Of a stretch of 64,000 bases of DNA, positions 24,501 through 35,559 are shown piece after piece; the stretch's first letter is position 1, and every line of letters starts with the position of its first letter. The notes beneath the pieces are model-generated. The model saw only the letters and a list, made by a program, of their open reading frames with translations. It searched no databases and was not told the origin of the DNA. The position numbers and the translations under genes were made by a program. Source of the stretch: Pogostemon cablin (lineage: Eukaryota > Streptophyta > Magnoliopsida > Lamiales > Lamiaceae); NCBI GenBank assembly GCA_023678885.1, contig CM042966.1, positions 23,078,028 through 23,142,027 on the forward strand, read 5' to 3'.

Positions 24501-24956
24501 GGTTCACTCAATCCAATAGCGTGCTAATTATAGTAGATTTATAATTAAAAATAATGGTGGAAAACTGAGTTTGTTACTATGTCAATCACTCAATTTGGAT
24601 AACATGTGGAACTGTTATTCTATATGTATTCCACTTTCTACACTATATACGTCAATCATACATGTTTTTATCTCATTTATACTTATATTACATACAGTTT
24701 GAAATTGGTAAAACTAAAAAAAATATTAAATGGTAAAGGTTAGTAAGGTTGGACTGATAAGTGGAGTTGTTCAAACAATTACAATCAACATTATAATATA
24801 GAAAATCATATGGGATGATTGGGAGTTTTTTAGTTCCGGCCTATAGTTATTTATTGTATTTATATTAGACATTATTTGAAATAAATATTTTTTCATTTTT
24901 TGGATAATAATTTGAATAATCATTATTGTTGGATTTTTGTATAGTTTATTCAATAA
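24501..24956. other. AT-rich spacer
   Basis: No gene or repeat recognised. Confidence 0.4.
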
Positions 24957-25217
24957 TCCTTTTGTTCCGTTGATAAGTATTCGTTATTTTTTGCACGTGG
25001 ATTAAGGAATATAATATTTTAATGTCTAATGGGGTGAGAGAAATAATATTTTAATGTGTAGTGGGTTATTATATTAGTATTGAGTGTGGACCCCATGTTT
25101 AGTGGGTTGAGTATGATAATATTATTTGGTGTATCATCAAACCAAAAAAGAAATTGATACTTTATATTGGGACGGACCAAAATAGCAAAATGAATACTTA
25201 TGAATGGGACGGAGGGA
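24957..25217. mobile_element. Stowaway-like MITE
   Basis: The right end CGGAGGGAG|TA (25218-25219) is clear. The left end has 'cctttttgttccgttgataagtattcg', which matches the right arm imperfectly. The core 'tttttgcacgtggattaaggaatataatattttaatg' is nearly identical to the partial element at 63901. Confidence 0.75.
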
Positions 25218-25374
25218 GTATTAGTTTTAGTTAAACTTTGTGATGGACACAATTCTTATAATAATATAAAAATTTAAGACTATTCATTAAATTCTACTAT
25301 GATGTCAAGAAAATCATATTATAAATTAGTGTGATTAAAAATATCATTTATCTATAATATTTTTTAATGAGTGA

Positions 25375-25742
25375 GGCTTGCGTGTGTTCGGGCGCACGCC
25401 GTGTGCCTTTAGAATTTAATATTATGAGTAAGGGTACATTATTTTGTTCTAAAGGATATACACTTTAATTAATAAAGGCACACCACTTTGTTCTAAAAGG
25501 TATACACTTTTATTAATATTTTTTATTTTCTTCAGAAAATAAAGGGTACACATATTTATACTAAAGGGTATACAATTTAACATAAAATTTCAAAGGCACA
25601 CGAGATGTGTTCTCGTGTGCCCGGGCACACACAAGTTTTTATTATGGGTACACATCTTTATACTAAATAGTATACAATTTAACACAAATTTCTAAAGACA
25701 CACGGAATGTGTTCCTGTGCGCCCGGGCACACACAAGCTTTT
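25375..25742 (+). repeat. Degenerate tandem repeat with CCCGGG palindromes
   Basis: Units of roughly 100-130 bp repeat the order: 'gtgtgcccgggcacac', 'acaagtttttatta', 'gggtacacatctttatacta', 'gtatacaatttaacacaaatttc', 'aaagacacacgg'. A perfect 16-bp palindrome, GTGTGCCCGGGCACAC, stands at 25615-25630, and a one-mismatch copy is near 25717. The earlier part (25430-25560) has shortened units. Confidence 0.6.
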
Positions 25743-25794
25743 GCCTTTTTTAATAAAAAACTAATTTTAATAGATTTATTAGTATTTTAATTTA

Positions 25795-27128
25795 GGGTTA
25801 ATTGCGTTAAAAACCACGAACTTTCAACGGATTGCAAATTAATCTCAACTTTTATAAAATTGTAAAAAAACCATGACCTTTCATGTTTGTGCGATTTGTA
25901 CCCATCGGGCAGCTGAAGTCTGCCTGACCGTTGACGTGGCGTTGATCTTTCCAGGTCAGCTATTAGTTGATTGCACGAAAAACTCCAACCTTTACTTAAA
26001 TTGCAATTTAATCCCTACCTTTGAAATTTTGGCAAAAATGACCATAGATTTTTATTTTTATTTTTAAATAGCACCATCTAATAAAAATTTATATTTTATT
26101 TTTAAATTTAAACTCTAAAATATTATTAAATAAAATAATAAAATTATTATATGAATAAAATATTTATTATTTAAATTATGTTAATAAAATTAATTATATC
26201 TATTAAATAGTAAAAAAATTATACAATCTCTAAATATTTAAATTCTTTTAATTTTTAAAATATTTTATACATTATAAAATTATTATAATTTATAAAATCA
26301 AAGTATTCGTGAACATGTCTCAATATCTTTTCGTAATTTTACACTATATATAGGAGAATGACAAATAAACCTATTAGATGTTTAAGAAATTTTATTATTT
26401 ATAAAAAAATCAATTAAAAATTAATTTATAAACTCAAGTTTTATACTGAGAAAAAATATTCGTTAAGATTTAATTTATACAAACCAAAATAATTTCATGT
26501 ACTTATCATCATATTTTCCGTTTTTATCTATCTCATACTTAGCTTCATCACATCAAATCAATCAATAACCTCAAAAAATTATATATTAATCTAAAAAATA
26601 AAACTTCCACCTAACACACATAACATATTTTATACTTTATTTATTATCTTAAAATACTACAATGCCATTAAAAAGTAAAAAAAAATTCAAAAATAACTTT
26701 TTAAAGCTAAATATCTACCGTACTAATGAAGATAACTATGAGACAGAGAGAGTAGTAATGAAAATACAAAATAAAAATAAATATTTAATATAATCTTTAG
26801 TTATGAATTTAAATTTTAAAATAAAATATAAATATTTTATTAGATGATGCAATTTAAAAATAAAAATAAAAATTTGATAGTCTTTTTTGCCAAAATCTCA
26901 AAGATTTGTGATTAAATTGTAATTTAAGTAAAGGTTGAGGTTTTTCTTGCAATCAACTAAAAGTTGACATGTCAAGGTCAATGCTACGTCAGCGGTCGGG
27001 CAAGCTTCAACTGCCCGATGGGTGCGAATTGCACAAATATGAAAAGTCTTGGTTTTTTTGCAATTTTATAAAAGTCAGGATTAATTTGTAATCAGTTGAA
27101 AGTTCGTGGTTTTTAACGTAATTAACAC
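25795..27128. mobile_element. Nonautonomous MULE with exact 9-bp target duplication
   Basis: Ends GGGTTAATTGCGTTAAAA and, reversed, GTGTTAATTACGTTAAAA are inverted repeats extending about 310 bp inward (to about 26107 and from about 26815). The 9-base word tttaattta directly flanks both sides (25786-25794 and 27129-27137). Long inverted ends plus a 9-bp duplication are the Mutator hallmarks. The arms contain 'cccatcgggcagctgaagtct', also found as 'cgatggttcaaattgc'-type words in the 9593 element. The centre is AT-rich with a nested MITE; there is no transposase or captured gene. Confidence 0.88.
26505..26757 (-). mobile_element. Stowaway-like MITE nested in the MULE
   Basis: Read on the minus strand it contains the core 'aaaatatgttatgtgtgttaggtgg' shared with 6731-7013. 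Ends are degenerate (tccgtttttatctatctc and gagacagagagagtag). Confidence 0.55.
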
Positions 27129-27370
27129 TTTAATTTATATTAATTTTCTACATGAAATTCAAATTCCTTGATCACAAACTTCATATGCAAATAAATGTCT
27201 TAATTAACTTAAATCCTAAATTAAATTTTAAATTTTAATATTTATTATACATATAAATTAATTTAAATTATCAATACTATTTTAAATATTTATTTTTATT
27301 ATATATTAAATTAATAATATAGTTTAAAATAAAAATAATAATTATTTTTCCCACGTATCACGCGAGTTTA

Positions 27371-27386
27371 TACTATTATATATATA

Positions 27387-27431
<45 letters not shown>

Positions 27432-27524
27432 CTGGGATATAATATTTAGAAATGGGGTACGTTTAGTGATTTGAGGGTACAAATAGCCAAAAGGGTAAAA
27501 CAATCTAAAATGGGCGTATATTTA

Positions 27525-27572
<48 letters not shown>
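27371..27572. repeat. Two TA microsatellites around a MULE-end remnant
   Basis: (TA)n runs occupy about 27371-27430 and 27528-27572. Between them (27440-27490) lies 'tggggtacgtttagtgatttgagggtacaaatagcc', and after the second run (27580-27645) a similar 'tagtaaaattgaggatatgaatagtcg'. Both are truncated right ends of the same family as the Pack-MULE ends at 6617 and 34612. Confidence 0.7.
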
Positions 27573-27577
<5 letters not shown>

Positions 27578-27720
27578 TTTGATGGGGTACATATAGTAAT
27601 TATGATAAAGTTTAGTAAAATTGAGGATATGAATAGTCGTGCATATTAAAATTTAATACTATTGAAGCTCTCATGTGCAGCTAATGTATTATAGACCAAC
27701 ACTTATATGAAATTAAATTA

Positions 27721-28261
27721 GGGTGTGTTTAGATTAATGGATCCGATGAGGGATTTATAAATCTCTCTTTCTCTTTACTCAAATCATATCATTTAAAAAT
27801 ATATAGGAATTAATAAAAATAATAATAATAAATAAAGTTAATAAAAAAAAAGAAAATATATATTTTTTTATTAATATCTACCCTACCCGCCCACCCCACC
27901 GCCCAACCTTTTGGGCACCGGACCCCTTTCCACCCCAGGCACACACCCCATCACCCACCATTCCCCACCCCCATCCAATCCAACAAAGCCCAAAGGCCCA
28001 AAATTTTAATTTTTTCTTTATAAAATTTTAGATTCTAATATTTAATATAATAAAATTTTATTATTTTTTATTTATAATAAATAAAACTTTATTTTAAAAA
28101 ATAAAAAATAATTGTTAAACTATATATTTGAAAATTCTTTAATAAAATTAAAACTGACCCAAACAATATAATTAAACTGAATGGATTTAAAATTTATGGA
28201 ATTTGAAATCCTGTCATTTTCAAATTTGTTGGATTTGAAATGACTCAATACAAATACAACC
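27721..28261. mobile_element. Tourist-like (PIF/Harbinger) MITE
   Basis: Left end GGGTGTGTTTAGATT and reversed right end GGTTGTATTTGTATT are similar and flanked by TTA on both sides (27718-27720 and 28262-28264), the Harbinger target duplication. A C-rich block at 27880-27960 and the tail 'ggatttgaaatgactcaat' reappear near 37680-38030. Confidence 0.7.
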
Positions 28262-28699
28262 TTAAAGAAACTATGATGAATTATTTAATTATTAATTAAA
28301 ATAAGGTAAAGTATTTAGATCATTAATCTATGATACATGAAAAATTAGTCTTTAGAGTGACGAAGAGTTTAGAACAACTATACCACATTTTTTTACTTTA
28401 TCCAAAAGAAAATTTTAAAATAGTTAGGTCATTCATTTTCGCCTTAAATCTTTCAGTTTTTGCTCCAATTATATCCCAAATAATTTTCACCAATATCATC
28501 CCATAACTTTTACAAAAACACTTATTCTGTCCTATGGTTCAATCCCATAGAATTAAAAAAAAAAATTAAACATTTTTAAGTATAAAGGATCATTTTGTTG
28601 AAAATTTAAAAGATATATTTGACTCTTTCAGAGAAATTAAGTTTCTTGGGACTATTTTGAATAGAGTAAATTTGTATAGGACGGTTTTGATTTTAGCAA
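28262..28699. other. AT-rich spacer
   Basis: No gene or repeat recognised. Confidence 0.4.
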
Positions 28700-28936
28700 A
28701 GACTAGTGTGAGACCATTATATGTAAGTCCTTACGTGAAATGAATAAAAAGTTATAGCATTATCAATAAAAAGTTATACTCAATTGATGAAAAATGATAA
28801 TAGTACAGTGAATTATTTCATGAACAATTTATAGTATAAATAAATAATAACATTTTATAGCGAAAATAATAATAATATTATCATTTTTTATCTATCTTAC
28901 ATAAGGGCTTTTATTAGAAGGTCTCATACAAGATCT
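28700..28936. mobile_element. Small inverted-repeat element (MITE)
   Basis: 'gtgtgagaccattatatgtaagtccttac' at the left is an imperfect inverted copy of 'gtaagggcttttattagaaggtctcataca'-type sequence at the right (about 28905-28936). The interior is AT-rich. The class is unknown. Confidence 0.45.
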
Positions 28937-29647
28937 ACCATTTGATTTTAAACTCGAATGATGAACTATTACGATAAATATTACTCTAGTCAAAACTAAT
29001 ACTCCTATATCGTGATTTTTTATATTTTTGCATGAATAATGTTGTTCAATCAAAACAAAATTTTAAATATTTAAAGTACATTATTTTAAATTCTCAAAAT
29101 AATTTCAATAAAATTAGAGTGTACTGTACCACGTGTTTACAAGCTCTTATATATACTTGTGAATGATCGTCTCATAAGAAAAGTAATAGCATTTTAATAA
29201 GAGTTATAAAAATAAAATGGATTATTTCATGAATAATTTATAATATATGTAAAAAGATTATTAATATTATATATTGTTTCTATTTTTAAGATGTGCAAGT
29301 ATTCTTAGAACGATTAAAATAGAAAATATGAAAGTATTTTTTAAATAAAAAATAATATTTTTAATAAATAAATGATAATATTTTTTTTTATAAAAAGTAA
29401 TAATTTTTTAAGAAAATGTCAAATTTCATCTTATGTGAGATAATCTTATATTAAAATAATTAATGAAGTGGCAAATATATTATTTTATTATATTTTTGCT
29501 AATTTAATTTATAAATTCAAAAGCTCAATTTATTATTCAATAAACCATAACAATTTCTTAAAATAATTGATGAAGTGACAAATTATATTTTTATCATTTT
29601 AATTTATTTATAAATTCCATTACTTATTTACTATTTATAACAAGTAA
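28937..29647. other. AT-rich noncoding stretch
   Basis: Partly duplicated AT-rich words ('taaaataattgatgaagtg' occurs twice near 29455 and 29560). Nothing else recognised. Confidence 0.4.
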
Positions 29648-29860
29648 GAGCGTGGTCACTGCGGTGGAGAACCCTAGGAGCTCCTTCACTTCGTGGAAGT
29701 AGGTCAACACCTCATCTCCGTGTAGATTCCTCAACGGTCTCCACGTAATCTACAATAAGTTCCACGTATATAATTTTGGTGCAAGTCCCACATATATTTT
29801 TTATTGTTGCGAAGTATTGTGGTTATCAGTGCACTTGGTGTGCTCTAGCCCTTAAATGTT
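29648..29860 (+). pseudogene. MITE-like repeat carrying a copy of AAA-ATPase exon 3
   Basis: 29653-29745 resembles exon 3 of the AAA-ATPase gene at 54443-54558. The words 'tgcggtggagaa' and 'aggagctccttcacttcg', then 'tggaag', are shared; then, after a gap, 'gtgtaga', 'tcctca' and a final donor-like gtaat follow at the matching place. In the coding frame this is AVEKPRSSFTSWK. The host segment starts 'aagagcgtggtcact' and ends near 'gtgctctagccctta', like hAT MITE ends. The reading frame is lost after the conserved 40 bases. It may derive from this gene or from a paralogue elsewhere. Confidence 0.65.
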
Positions 29861-30751
29861 TGTTGTAGTCTTGAAAAGATCACTGTTTAACTTATTATAA
29901 TAACTAAATAAAATTTAGCTATATACTTTTTAAATTTTTTTTTATATTTTAACTTTTAAGTGTCACATATTCTTATTTATTATTATTAGAATTATTTTCA
30001 CACCTTGCAAAATATTCGAAATAATGTGATGTATAATTATTCACATACAAAGTATTCAATTTTTTTTCCTACTTAATTTATACATCCTTTTATTTTCAAT
30101 GTTGACATATAAATTTAGATAACATAAAATAGCATAACATATTTTTTTAAAATAGTATTATGCGTAGTTAAATTAAAAATAAAAAAATATTGGTATTAAT
30201 GGGATTACGTATCAATATCACATTCTAAATACCAAAATATTTTTTAATATTGTGAAATATTTGTATACTTAATATTCATAATATATCGAAATATTTTTTT
30301 ACATAAAAAAAACTATGTGCATGTCTGAATAAACATGAGAATTTAAAATAATTGAATATAATTGAATATTTTTCAATAAAAAGAGAATTGCATCACCAAA
30401 CAAGAGAAAATAATATCAGAAATAAATCCATATGTTCATAAACTTTCAACTCATAAACGACATTGAAACTGTATAGCGGAAGCTCGTAAACGACATTTAA
30501 ACTGTATAGCGAAAGCTTACCTTAATCAATTGAGTCTTTATACAGAATTTCATTATTTCAACTATTTTATTTTTTAATTTTGTCATTATTTCCAAATTCT
30601 AATAATTTTATTTATTTACTTTTTTTTAATTTTACTAGAGTCTCAATTTTGATCATTTATATTCGAGAGTATGTGTAATTGGGTTTGCATGTGAGCCGTT
30701 CCATTTAAAAATGGTAAAAACTATTATACCTATAAATATTTTAAACCATAA
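29861..30751. other. AT-rich stretch with a 33-bp tandem duplication
   Basis: At 30452-30484 and 30485-30517 a 33-base unit ('cataaacgacattgaaac...' and 'cgtaaacgacatttaaac...') is repeated in tandem with few differences. The rest is AT-rich without features. Confidence 0.6.
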
Positions 30752-32190
30752 AAATCTCTAATTAGTCTACTATATAAATAAAAATTATAAAAATTTTCAT
30801 AAAAAAACTAATTAAGTAATGAAAAGTATTTTGTCATAAAAAATTAAATAAATAATGGAAAAGAAAATCATAATTATACATTTGAATCCTTAAAATGTAT
30901 GTATGTTACAAATGATAAATGCATAATAAATAAATTTATTAAATTAAATTAAAAATTCTAAGAAATTAACACTTAAGCCTACACTCACCCTTAAGATGAC
31001 ACAAACAGAAGTTAAAACTCTCCTTTACTTAAACCATAACGGGCATGATTGGTATATGAGAATCAACTTGAAATGGAATTATCATTCCTTATTCTATTCC
31101 TTAATGAATTGTTACCATACTATTTGGAATCACTATCCCTTTAATCAAAAGAATGTTGATTCATCACATCCTCATGTTATTCCCCATTCCCACACATAAT
31201 GTAATTAACATTTTTTTTATTTTTTTATTTATGTAGCATAATATATACTATAAAAAATTATAAAAAAAACATATTGTTTTTATGCCCCACACACATATGT
31301 ATAATTAAAAGATTAATCTTTTTTTATTTAACATGTAATATTAATTAAAATTTATTTAATAAAAAATAAAATATTAAATTATTTAAAATAAAAAATCCAT
31401 TCATTTTTATATATTCAGTAAAAAGATATATTGTTAAATTTAATTCTTAAAATTTTAATAAAATTTATATAATTAATTTAATAATTATTCTAAATAAAAT
31501 TAGTAAATTATATATAAAAAGTAATATTATTGATTAAATTAATATTAAATATAAAATTAATTTTTATATGTATAATAATTTTTAAATATATATATTTATT
31601 TATTTATATTTTAAAAATATTAATATTTATTTTATTTTTAATTTAACACTATTTAAATTTTGTATAATTTTTAAATCATACTTTATTTAAATTTTAATTT
31701 TTTTTAAAATATATAAAATTTTCATTGAGATTTTAATCAATTTAAATATTTTATATAATCTAAAATATAAATGTAATTCTATAAAAATATTATTAATAAA
31801 ATTGGAACCAATTAAGAAATACATTTTCTATTACTTGAGTTATTTCTAAACCATACCAATCATGATAATTATAATTTTTAATCATTCTTTTTCTATCTCT
31901 ATTTCATTCCTAAGTTCATTCTATTACATCTTAATTCCATTCAATCATAGAATCTCTAATTAGTCTATTATATAATTAAAAAATTATAAAAATTTTCATA
32001 AAAAAACTAATTAAGTAATGAAAAGTATTTTGTCATAAAAAATTAATTATGTATGAAAAGAAAATCATAATTATATATTTGAATCATTAAAATGTATGTT
32101 ACAAATAATTAATGCATAATAAATAAATTTATTAAATTAAATTAAAAATTATATGAAATTAACACCTAAGTTTATACTCACCCCTAAGAA
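30752..32190. repeat. Pair of ~240-bp direct repeats
   Basis: 30752-30993 and 31950-32190 are direct copies differing by a few bases and small indels; both start 'tctctaattagtcta' and end 'ctcacccttaaga' or 'ctcacccctaaga'. The 0.95 kb between them has no coding frame. They may be LTRs of a very small retroelement or a local duplication; no primer site or polypurine tract is evident. Confidence 0.6.
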
Positions 32191-32559
32191 AAATTTCCTT
32201 TACTAGGAGATGGAGATAGAACACAAGTAATTAAAATTGAGAATTTAATCAACGTTAAAAAAAAATTCCAACACAAAGGAATAAAATTAAACGAAACTAA
32301 ATTTCTAAATAATCTTAATTTTTATTTTTTTTTTATAAAAGTAAAATAACCAAACTTAGCATTCTAGTTCAATTTGAAAATTTTCGACTTCAAATAATCA
32401 AAATTAAATAAAAAATTTACTAAAATTAAAACTTAAAATATTATTTCAAAGAAAACCAAATACGAAGTTAATCATTCTTGAATGTAAAAATTTCTCCCCA
32501 AATGTTTGTTTGAAGGTTAATTGTGGGTTTGAATATCAAGTAATGTGATGTTTATTTTG

Positions 32560-33516
32560 GGCATAATTAGGAAGAAAATTGCTAGACAAACTCTAATTAT
32601 TTATAGAATTAAAATAAGATTATGTAAGAAAACTTAAATACCCTTTTATAAATAATCATTAAATCTGAAGAAAAAAAATTGTTCAACATTTGTGATTGAA
32701 CAGTTGAGTAATTTTTTCTCAGTATTCGCTTCCTACAACCAAACAGATACGTGTTTTCGGTTGTAACGAGCGAAGATTTTTTTTCTTTATTCACTTTTTT
32801 TATTCTTTATTTAGTTGGGATCTGAGACGTGGGCGGAGGCTCTCGGATTCCACCATGGATTGAGACGCAGAAGAATATACAGAGCCTTGATCTGTCCAAC
32901 ACTGCTATCTCTAGAGATATTCCTGATTGGGTTTTAAATATTCCAATGCTTATTCTATCTCATAATAGATTTAGTGGTTTGTTATCTCAAATAGGCAACA
33001 TGCTGGAGTTCCTCAGATTTTTCTAACAACTCATTCTCTGGAGGCATGTCTCATTTTATCAGATGCAATTTCTCAATCAAGGGGTATTCGAAATAAAATT
33101 ATATGATGAGCGGCGGCGAAGCGGCGGGAATTCATGGACGTAGGAGAAGCACAGCCATAGGCGGCTAGGGTGAAAGGCGGTGGTTTCGTTCTTAATCGAT
33201 GGTATGACGGTGTATATTTGAAGGAAAATAGTATCTTGTTTATAGAAATGAACTCTCTATTCTCTTCTTAACAATCCCGGCATATCCTCCATTCTCTTCT
33301 AAATAGTCCCAAGTCCCGGCATGTCCACACCGCAGTTCTTGTTCTTTTTCAACATTCTTACGCGTTTTTTTTTTAAATTTTGTGATTATTTAAAAGGGTA
33401 AATTATCTTTATATGGGGTGTATTTAGTAATTTAAATAAGTAAGTTTTAATTTTAATGGGGTATGTTTAATAATTGGGGTTTATCTAACAATTTCGAGGA
33501 GCAAATAGCCGCTCCC
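32560..33516. mobile_element. Pack-MULE-like element carrying an LRR receptor fragment
   Basis: The right end, reversed, reads 'gggagcggctatttgctcctcg', a member of the same end family as 5478 and 33543, followed inward by 'attaaacataccccatt' words. The left arm (32560-32650) matches it less well: 'gaaaattgctagacaaactctaattatt' against 'gaaattgttagataaaccccaattatt', and 'acccttttataaataatc' against 'acccttttaaataatc'. The interior has captured coding sequence and no transposase. It ends only 26 bp before the next element of the family. Confidence 0.55.
32838..33026 (+). pseudogene. Captured fragment of an LRR receptor-like protein
   Basis: The frame reads PPWIETQKNIQSLDLSNTAI, then SRDIPDW and LILSHNRFSG. 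This is the LxxLDLSxxxISxxIPxW pattern of extracellular leucine-rich repeats in plant receptor-like proteins, especially the 'FPxWLQTQ' repeat typical of resistance-type receptor-like proteins. Those proteins sit in the plasma membrane and recognise extracellular ligands. Only about 60 codons (two to three repeats) are present, with a deletion between DWVLNIP and MLILSHN and a frame loss after GNMLEFLRFF. No signal peptide, transmembrane segment or kinase is present. Confidence 0.78.
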
Positions 33517-33796
33517 TTTAGTAAATCCATCAATAGTATTAAGCGTTCGGCTATTCGCACCCCCGGAACTTCTTAATGCACCCCAAAATTATTTAAATTA
33601 TAATATTTTCATTTAATATTTACTTATATACCCCTCAACTATATTTTAATTTTACTAAATATACCCCATAAAGGATAAAGCGTAATTTGATTCTATTTCA
33701 GACGAGGAAAATCAGAGTGAGAAGTAGATTAATTCGATTTCTTCTTCGAAATCTTCATCCACCCCCGGTTTATTAAATTAGTCAATTACTATTCAC

Positions 33797-34048
33797 ATGG
33801 GAATTGCAGACTCGTTAATTATCTGGAAACAACACATTCGTCACTCCCTGAATCTGTTTCTTATACAGATCAAATACACTCTTGGATTTACCGGTCGGAA
33901 TCAATTTTCAAGAACGGAGATTGGGATTAATTTGTGTATCGAACTCTACCTTTCGGATTCCTTGAAAGTTTCAGTGGCGCCTTTTCTTGTTTCATGGATT
34001 TTCAAATCAATTACAAGGACGTGGATGTTCGCAGCTTTGGGGATTTAG
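33797..34048 (+). other. Unrecognised open stretch inside the MYB element
   Basis: An 83-codon frame beginning MGIADSLIIWKQHIRHS. It could be a second captured host piece, since it lies between the inverted arms and is less AT-rich than the flanks. No domain is recognised and there is no evidence of expression. Confidence 0.3.
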
Positions 34049-34207
34049 GGTGGCATTTATTGCACGTATTTATTTGTGATTTTTTTAAAATAAGAGTTAG
34101 ATGATGGATGAAGGAAATGATCGTTGTCAAAGTTCTTTGTCTTGATTTTTCCTCCAATTCATCTAATTCAGGGTTTACTCATTTTTGTGTTTTCTCATGA
34201 ACTTTTG

Positions 34208-34293
34208 TGGCCTGCTGCAGAGGATGAGAAGCTGCGGGAGTTAGTTGAAAGATATGGACCCCACAACTGGAACGCCATTGTTGAAAAACTTCA
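34208..34293 (+). pseudogene. Captured R2R3-MYB first-repeat fragment
   Basis: The frame reads EDEKLRELVERYGPHNWNAI and then VEKLQ. This is the start of the R2 MYB repeat of the MYB52/54/105/117-type subgroup, whose first repeat has WRPAEDEKL and GPHNWN. R2R3-MYBs are nuclear DNA-binding transcription factors. Similarity ends at LQ|gtagatcag, a donor-like site where this subgroup has its first intron, so genomic DNA was captured. The third helix of R2 and all of R3 are absent, so it cannot bind DNA as a MYB. An ATG-led frame from 34124 reads through it, but nothing shows that this is expressed. Confidence 0.82.
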
Positions 34294-34612
34294 GGTAGAT
34301 CAGGTGTTTATTAATTCACCGGGGTGAAATGATTTCGAAGAAGAAACCTAACTAATCTTATTTTCACTCCAATTTTCCTCGTTTGAAATAAAATCAAACT
34401 TCACTTTATCTTTTATTCTTATGCGGTGTTCGGAAAGAGAGAAGACATTTTCATGTTAAGATTAATGAAAGGAGTATATTTAGTAAAACTAAAATATAGT
34501 TTAGGGGTGCATTTAGTAATAAGGGTATACAAGTAATATTAAATGAAGATATTATAATTTAAATAATTTTGGGGTGCATTAAGAAGTTTTGGGGGTGTGA
34601 ATAGCGACACCA

Positions 34613-35559
34613 TAATATTAATTTATGTTTATTTTGGGATTTAAATATGATAGACTAGGGTAATTTTTGTGCGAGACAATCTTATGAATCCTATTTCCTG
34701 AGACGGATTTTCATCCTACCCATTCCAATATTTTTTTTTCATGAAAAAAGCGCTACTGATGATTTTGTAAAATAAAAAACAAACGCGGCTGACATGTTAT
34801 CTTTATTTTTGCAAATTTTTTTTCCTCTATCGTCATATTATATTTTTTTTATTTACATTAATTATTTTCTTAATGAAGGTTCTTAATGAATGTTTTTAAG
34901 TATGTAAATTTATTATTTATTATTTTAAAATGTACACATATAAAATTATATTGTTATTAATAACTGAGGTGAAAATTATATAGGAGTATTATTTAAAATT
35001 TTAATAAAAATATAAGATTAATATTCTATAAAAATTAAATTAAATCAAATTATAAATCTATACCGTCCAATTAATATTTTTTTATTTCACTAATAAAATC
35101 TAATCTTGACCGTCCAATTAATTATTTGATTTCAATAATAAAATCTAATCTAATTATACTAATATAATGAATTTTGTTATTTAAATTTTACTTTTTTATT
35201 TAACAATATAAATTTGGTAAATATAAAAGATATTTTTGACATATTTAACTAATTTTTAATCAATATATACTTAATTTAAATTAATATATCAATCAATATT
35301 CATATATTATAATTTAATATTTATACATAGGACCTATAATTTTCTTTGATTTCAATCAATCATAAAATTTAATTATACTAATAATGAATTTTTTTATTAT
35401 CTAAATTTTACTTTTTTTATTGATTTAATTTAACAATATAAATTTGATTAATTTTTTTATCAATATATGCTTAATTTCAATTAATATAGTATCAATTTTA
35501 TTTTTATTAGAATCGTCTCTATAAATATTTGCTTTCAATTACGATCGTTTATTTATTAA
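34613..35559. other. AT-rich noncoding stretch
   Basis: 'ttgaccgtccaattaatt' with following 'ttgatttcaataataaaatct' is repeated at about 35060, 35105 and 36580. No gene is seen. Confidence 0.45.

Larger units (their letters stand above)
33543..34612. mobile_element. Pack-MULE-like element carrying an R2R3-MYB fragment
   Basis: Arms at about 33543-33670 and 34480-34612 are inverted copies: 'ctattcgcaccccc' with 'aacttcttaatgcacccc' then 'aaaattatttaaattataat' on the left, and the reverse on the right. Flanks tagtattaa (33534-33542) and taatattaa (34613-34621) agree at 8 of 9 bases, consistent with a Mutator-type duplication. The interior holds a MYB fragment and another open stretch (33797-34048) that I do not recognise. 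No transposase is present. Confidence 0.8.

Noticed and set aside
25375..25742. CRISPR-like array
   Set aside because: This is plant nuclear DNA; units are imperfect, without constant repeats and unique spacers.
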